DNA of 64,000 nt from Coriolopsis trogii (lineage: Eukaryota; Basidiomycota; Agaricomycetes; Polyporales; Polyporaceae). The position numbers and the translations under genes are program-made. Under the pieces are notes generated by a model. The model did not search any database. It worked only from the letters and a program-made list of their open reading frames with translations, and was not told where the DNA came from. Of this stretch, positions 58,351 to 64,000 are shown in pieces; position 1 is the stretch's first letter; each line of letters opens with the position of its first letter. The DNA lies in NCBI GenBank assembly GCA_020543525.1, contig JAHYIO010000002.1, positions 1 through 64,000 of the forward strand, given 5' to 3'.

Positions 58351-61300
58351 ATGGATGCCAACCTCCCCGCCGACCTTGCGCAAGGCTCTGTGACTGACAC
58401 GGACAGCAAGAAACGTCGGCCTAGCTCGGACGCATCGGTCGCTGTCACAATGGTCAAAAAGTCTCGCACCCAGGCTGAGGAACAGGACTCGTCTTCTGCT
58501 CAACATGAGGCGACGCTACCGTTTCCAGAGTCTCAAGACGCAACGCATTCGCGCTTTTCCGCAACAGAGCTGGAGGAGTGGCAGAACGACCCTGTATTAC
58601 AGCGCGAAAAGGGGCTGCCCGACGCCTACTACGATAAGTACATGGCTCTTTCTCTCATAGTCACGGTCGTCAATCGGAAGAAACCTGGTGTATTCAACAA
58701 GGAATACGAGGCCGGGGACTCTCTAGCACTCCGTGAACTTGTGAACCGCAACCCGTCATTGTCTACGATGCTGGAACAGCGCGATTTCAAGGGTGTCATG
58801 ACTTCAGGCGAGTCCTGCTCTTTCTCGCCCTACCGCCAGTCTAACTTGGTTATAGGTCTTCTCTTGGCGTCTTCCCACAAAAACCAAGCCCAGAGCCAAC
58901 CTGCCCCACACCCCTCGCGAGGTACGTTTCGCCCTTTGTACATGACCGGTTAGTCGGATCATGGCCAGGGTACTCAAGTTGCTGCCAGATGTGATGGAGA
59001 AAGCCTGGAAGGTCCCATTCACTGGCAACGCTCACGCCATTCTCGCCGCCAATCTTCGACGAATGTACCTCGCCTCCGTGAGCAACCCCGTGGTATCTGC
59101 GAACGATCGCACGTACATGAGCTATACCTCCATCATACAAAGCTCGGGTTCCGGCAAATCCAGAATGATTGATGAGGCCGCCAAAGACGTATTCACCATT
59201 CCGTTCAATATTCGGAAGGAGGAAGACACGCGGGGTGAGTGTTTTTGCCGTCAGCATATCATCGATGTCCTCAGATCATTCCATTTAGATGGCGCATGGC
59301 CTCTACCTGATAGCCGTATACGAGATTTGCTCGTTACAATGGGCCAAGGGAACTTGGACGAAACGCGGCTCTCTTCCAGATATCTCTGTTTCTTCCAAGC
59401 CGTATTCTTGGAGACTGCAGCAGAAGTCCGGCGCATATCTCAAGGCCATCTTCCGAACACGGACAATTTCCCGCTACGCTGGCACGAGCATCTCGACAGC
59501 AAGACTAATCGGGATGCGCTGTACGCTCGTATCGCACAGCAAGCGGTGCGTGGATAGGCTCATAGCGCATCTTCTCGTTCATTGACCCATCACTGCTCCA
59601 CTGCTCAGGATACATTCGTAGCGCAGTTCGCAGGGAGGGAAAATCAAGATCACGTGCACGATCACGAGCGTATCGCTGAAGACACGAAGAAAGCGTTGAG
59701 GGTTCTCGTGTCTCTCGTCTGCGAGTGTTCCAACCGCGTCAATGCCACTGTCCCGGAACCCGCTTCAGGCTCTACGGTCGACAACCCCGACATGATTGGA
59801 TCTCTCTCCGTGCTCATCTACTTTGATGAGGCACATGTACTGGCAACGACCTCTCTTGGGCTTGTCGGGAAACTGTGCCTTGATGTCCTCGTACAAACAC
59901 TGGATACTTTCCAACGCCAGGGTGCATTCACCGTACTGCTGTCGACTCAGTCGAAACTCGAATACCTGGCACCATCCTCTTCCTATGCTCGCTCCGCACG
60001 ATACCGTGAGCTTGTCGATTGCATGCATGCCCCAATCACAGAGACGCCTTTTGACTGTTTTGGCACAAGCAAGCTCAAACCGTCGTCCCTCCGCGCTGGC
60101 AGCATTAGCAAGGTGGAGTTCATGGCGCAGTTTGGACGACCTCTGTGAGTGTGATTGTCATCTCTGGGTTCGAATGTGTGCTCATCTAATTCCAGCTGGA
60201 AGTCGATGCTAGCGCGTTACCAAACACATGCAAGCACGAGCGAAGACGTCACAATGGCTTCTGCCTCTGTGCCCGTCAACGTACGCGAGAGGTTGATCGA
60301 CTTTGCCCGCTCGAAGCTCCTTTCGATGAGGTTGTTGACTGAACGACGGGAACACTATCAACAGCCTGCTCAGAGCGCCGTTCTCGATGCCCGGATCATG
60401 CTGTCCTACGAGGCCAGCCGTCGGTCCGCGCACGAGCGGGAGATGGAACTCGTAGCGAGCCACATGCGCACAGTCTACTCTATCCCTCGTGATCGCGAAT
60501 ACCTTCGGTCAGGCTACTCGTCGGAGCCTATTCTCGCGGAAGCTGCTGCGCGCCAGCTCGCTACATGGCGCCGACTCGAGCAAGGCAATGCGACCGGAGA
60601 ACCAGGGGAGCAGCGCACTCCGATTATGTTTAGCGACCCCGCGGTTGTCATACTGCAGCACAATCTTGAACATGACCTCCTTGCGCGCGGCGAGATAGGC
60701 GAGGCGGTGGGGCGTCTACTGCTCACCTTAGCCCACGATCGTGCGGCGGTAACGTCTCACCAAGGGGAACTGGGGGAGACGCACTTCAGTAATCCCATAT
60801 CCGTCGAGGCTTTCTTCAGAGCGCTCTTCCGAGACGAAGCTGCCGAACTCGTCTTGAACAGCGAACCGGATAATGAGCCTAACGGAAAGAGGCTCCGCGA
60901 CGTCTTCAAGGGCGCCGTCCTGAACTTCACGCACTTTGCGAAGTGGGCAGACGACTCGTCGTTGTCGGAGGATAGCGCTGCTGGATGCTTCATCCGACAC
61001 ATGGGTGTCATCTGCCGGAACAATGGCCCGCGTGTCGACGTCCTCATCCCCATCCTGCTTGATAGCCACGCCACGCTCGAGCCGGGAAACATGTCAGCCA
61101 TCTTGGTCCAGTTCAAGCTCCGAGAGAAGGCGGGCTCTATGTCTGCATACGCCATCGACGAAAAGGACATCCGGTTCTTCTCGCGTGGCGAGGAACCGGC
61201 GGATGGGCAGACACGTCGGCCGTACATCACCATGATCATGGAACTGGGCGTGAGGAACGCTCCGCCGCCGCTAGCACAGACGGCTACGAACCCGCAGTCG

Positions 61301-61774
61301 AAGACGGCCAAGAAGCGTGAGGCGAAGATAGCCAAGTCGACGCCAGCGGGCGAGGGCACGTCACGCCCGGATACCCCGCCTTCGCCTTCGACGGTTCGAA
61401 CTGGCGAGGCACCGGTACGCCGCTCGAAGCGCAACAAGAAAACTGTCCACCCACGGTACAGCATGTACGTTTACGGGTGCTCGCCCTCGGTGTACAGGGT
61501 CATAGAGGAGCAGGAGCGGCCGATATACAAGCAGATCATCCGTGCCGGTGACCTCCTTGGGGAGCACCCGCGTCAGGATCCCGACTCACTGGGTTTGGTG
61601 CGGAATCAGAAGCCCTTCTTTGCTCACGGGCACGCGAGCTGGCACTGGCTCAAAAGCGACAAGTTGTACACGGAGGAGCCGACAGCCATGGAAGATGACG
61701 ACCGCGGCGGTCTATACGTTGGAATTGATATCCAAGGCGACGACAGGGGAGATGAAGGAGCTGAGGCGGAGTAG
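58351..61774 (+). CDS. Crinkler-type P-loop NTPase with C-terminal nuclease-like domain
   Basis: Starts MDANLPADLAQGSVTDTDSK at 58,351 with a Lys/Arg/Ser-rich N-terminus (KKRRPSSD may be a nuclear signal). After introns near 58,812 and 58,920 comes the Walker A SIIQSSGSGKSRMIDEAAKD (about 59,130-59,190), then NTPase helices. Walker B SVLIYFDEAHVLATTS (near 59,808) and TVLLSTQSKLEYLAPSS follow. The last exon (from about 60,195) is 500 aa. Near its middle, HFAKWADDS, GPRVDVLIPILLDS and MSAILVQFKLREKAG resemble the Asp...Gln-x-Lys pattern of PD-(D/E)xK nucleases. A basic Ser/Pro linker precedes the C-terminus at 61,774. NTPase plus REase-fold is the layout of fungal Crinkler/CR effectors, whose members are expanded in Agaricomycetes; a role in conflict or symbiosis is inference. 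All exons are open. No signal peptide is apparent. Confidence 0.65.
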
Positions 61775-62311
61775 TCTGATTCTTAAACACTTGTAGTTTC
61801 ACACTTGTAGTCTGGGTGATTCGTACACCATATCCCCGACTGGATACATGTAGTTGTTTTCAAGTCGTTAGCATGTAACGGCCCCGCCGTTACGCGATGC
61901 CTCATGGTCACTCGTAGACACGGTCCCGTGATGTACTTATCTTTTCTGTAGACCGCGACGTCGCGCACGGACGCCCCTCGACTCCCTTTGTACCTGTTTA
62001 CCCCGCTCGTGGCCGCCACCATCGATAGCCCTCTCGTATATAGCCCTGTACGCGCCGGTTCGCGCCCCTCGTGGAATCAACACAAGTCTCGGGCCCCCTG
62101 CCCTCTCTCTCCATTAGTATTCTCCCCTTTGTCTGAAGTCTGGAGGCGTGCCTGTTTTCGGCGTCTGGGCCTCCGGGCGAGAGTACATCAGAAAATGCGA
62201 ATATCTCTTTTGGCTCCATCAGGCTCCTGACGGAGCCGGAGGAGCTCCGGAGATTTGCGATCTATCTTGATTTTGCATCTCCTGCCAAGTCCTCGACAGG
62301 AGATAGGTGGA

Positions 62312-62751
62312 TCCTGCAGGAGATGGGATTCTCCTGTGATGTAATCAACTGTCATAGGAATGCGAACTCTGTGATGTCTTTTGAAGGCTAGATCATGGCA
62401 CATAGATGACTAGAGTCTGTCCACAAAAGTAACAAGGAATCAGTCACCAATGCATCATTGTGACCATGCAAATTGTACTACTCAGTGTCTGCAGACAGAG
62501 CTCTCAACATACCTGTCCAGCCCTCCAGCCTTGAGCAGCAGTCAACATCATACTCTGCCTGTGGGATGGCAAACTATTCAAATGGTGATGTTCCAACAGC
62601 TTACTGCCGACCACAGGGGCACCAGTGTGTACTCTACTATGTACATGGCAGCTGGTCTCTGGCTATTTGCAGAGAGTAGTACAGAGATATAACTCTCCTG
62701 CAGGATGTTTGTCTCCAACGAGCTCCTGCAGGAGATTATACTCCTGTAGGA
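62312..62751. repeat. Cluster of TCCTGCAGGA palindromes
   Basis: The 10-bp palindrome TCCTGCAGGA occurs at 62,312, 62,696 and 62,724, with a variant TCCTGTAGGA at 62,742. Related CTCC/GGAG inverted pairs lie nearby (for example CCGGAGGAGCTCCGG at 62,234). These may be ends of one or two degraded foldback elements. Confidence 0.55.
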
Positions 62752-63186
62752 GTTCGACCCTCCCTGATGGGGCCATCAGAAATGTCAATCTCTCTTCGGA
62801 TCAAAAGGAGATCCGTCTCCTTCCGGAGCGGGCACTGTTTCCTAATGTATATTGCACATTGTTTCCGCACCACCTCTCGAATCAAGCCTGCAGATATAGG
62901 GATGGATAAAGGGTGAGCACACCTATTCAACCATGCTCACCACACGCGCAGAGGGCAAATTCTGAGAGAGATACAGCAAAATTAAGCTGCTCATCGTTGA
63001 AGGCATTGTGCATGCATATCTGATCAGATCCCGATCCCATCGGGGTGTGGACGGCGGCGCATAAACTGGCGCATGGTGGGAAAAATGTCCACTTTGTCCC
63101 TCTCGCAACATAGGGGAGCCTGCCAGAAGATTCATGCAAAGTCTGAGATCCCAAAAATACTGTCTGAGCTCTGAAGTCGGAAGCTA

Positions 63187-63255
63187 TCTGAGGCTGTCTG
63201 GAGGTCGTCTGGAGGGGTCTGAAACGTCTGACTCAGACCCTCCAGACACCTCAGA
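63187..63255. repeat. Imperfect 69-bp hairpin
   Basis: TCTGAGG-CTGTCTGGAGG ... GGGTCTGA pairs with TCAGACCC-TCCAGACACCTCAGA across a short loop. No flanking duplication was found. Confidence 0.65.
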
Positions 63256-63587
63256 ACTTGTGGAAAATTCTAATGTCTCGGTCTCTCTGCCCGTCTGCCG
63301 TCTGTCTCTCTTCCAAACTATCTGACCCGCTGCATCCCGGCCAGTCTCGGGGAATCTCTGAAACTCCTGCCACGTCCTGAGACTGCCATCAAGCCAAACA
63401 ATGTGGCGGCTGAGCCACATCGCTCGTTATGGTAGATTAGACGCCGCCCGACGGAATTTTGCCTCCTTCCATCATTCTCTCTCGATAACCGACCGTTGTT
63501 GGCCACACCTCCTCCTCATGTATCTCTCTTTAATATGATTTCAATTACACTTTACTTATGAATGATTATAGACTTGACCTAGACCCA

Positions 63588-63906
63588 TTGACAAGGGGTC
63601 TGTTATGTAGCCAGAATGCAGCAAAATCTATTGATACTCTTTGGGTCACAACATTTCTGCGGAGAAATGGCCTTGTCAATGCTTGTCAATGAATATTAGG
63701 TTACAGTCATCAAGATCATTGACAAGCTGTTTGTGGCTTAACTGCTGCTCGGATTCCTGTTGACAAGAGGTCAATCGTGTAGCCTGAATGTAGGGAAACC
63801 CAAGGGTACCCTTTGTGTGGCCATATGTCATGTTTCCATGGAGCAAACCTCTCATCTATGCTTGCCCATGCATCTAGAAGGTGCTGACAAAATCATTGAC
63901 AAGCTA
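63588..63906 (+). repeat. Diverged tandem pair, about 170-bp period
   Basis: Copy 1 (about 63,588-63,735) and copy 2 (about 63,759-63,906) both start TTGACAAG-GGTC, continue GTAGCC-GAATG and end ATCATTGACAAGCT. The middle parts are strongly diverged. Confidence 0.6.
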
Positions 63907-63912
63907 ATTCTT

Positions 63913-63990
63913 AGGGTTATGAGAGATTCTGAGGGTCCCTGGGTTGAGAATAGACCCTAGGGTAGGAGTTTACAACCCTAATTTAGGGTT
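63913..63990 (-). repeat. 78-bp dispersed repeat with telomere-like motifs (copy 2)
   Basis: Reverse complement of 4,710-4,787 with 4 mismatches in 78 bp. The outer edge is the AACCCTAAATTAGGGTT palindrome. The bases outside the two copies do not match as a target-site duplication. Confidence 0.85.
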
Positions 63991-64000
63991 AAAATATCAG

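Larger units (their letters stand above)
61775..63912. other. Non-coding distal region with short repeats and hairpins
   Basis: No gene seen. The part at 61,880-62,200 is GC-rich, 62,200-62,830 is rich in CTCC-GGAG palindromes, and 63,187-63,255 is a hairpin. From 63,588 a diverged repeat of about 170 bp period begins. Confidence 0.5.

Noticed and set aside
4710..63990. A single 59-kb giant transposon bounded by the 78-bp inverted repeats
   Set aside because: No matching target-site duplication at the outer edges, and the interior is a mosaic of unrelated truncated genes. Two independent copies of a small repeat are more likely.

Overview
This looks like one chromosome end of a filamentous basidiomycete, most likely an Agaricomycete. 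It opens with four TTAGGG-type telomere repeats written as AACCCT. The genes have many introns of about 50 bp. Several families typical of Agaricomycetes are present: KDZ and Tnp2/CACTA transposases, a TET/JBP dioxygenase, an integrase-core gene and a Crinkler-type NTPase. No rRNA, tRNA or bacterial-style operon was seen.

Layout. 1-4.8 kb: telomere, an intact telomere-adjacent 963-aa orphan gene, GC-rich tandem repeats, a 139-bp foldback palindrome and a 78-bp repeat that recurs inverted at 63.9 kb. 5.7-9.8 kb: a dead O-methyltransferase, a broken piece of FGAM synthase and the tail of a PB1-domain protein. 9.9-11.8 kb: an integrase-core (DDE) gene. 12.0-22.8 kb: a decayed SNF2/STH1 chromatin remodeller on the minus strand. 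It is split by a complete 5.7-kb CACTA-type transposon (14,716-20,443) with a 3-bp target duplication, carrying a Tnp2 transposase and a divergent gene whose N-terminus resembles a histone H3 tail. 24.0-26.2 kb: a frameshifted, 3'-truncated Ku80. 26.2-44.8 kb: a large accessory block with two paralogous uncharacterised genes, a minisatellite gene, a cysteine-cluster/coiled-coil gene, an apparently intact TET/JBP 2-oxoglutarate dioxygenase, a KDZ transposase starting 40 bp after it, a small partner gene, and a striking array of CCGCGCGG palindromes spaced every 33-35 bp. 44.8-58.1 kb: a graveyard of partial genes (P450, DUF2470 membrane protein, aminopeptidase P, TRM11, ABCF3/GCN20, farnesyl diphosphate synthase, MFS sugar transporter). 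58.3-61.8 kb: an apparently intact P-loop NTPase plus nuclease-like gene of the Crinkler-effector type. 61.8-64 kb: short repeats and hairpins.

How it fits together. Housekeeping genes occur here as damaged, truncated copies (stops, small deletions, lost exons), while the selfish or effector-like genes have open frames. This is the pattern of a subtelomeric accumulation zone. The most coherent functional unit is the TET/JBP-KDZ block. A CpG-dense, regularly phased palindrome array lies 1.2-2.8 kb downstream of the transposase gene. It could be where the transposase or an associated DNA-binding protein acts, and its methylation could be set by the neighbouring dioxygenase; that link is inference. 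All exon boundaries were read by eye from GT/GC...AG sites and family similarity; no database search or alignment was run.
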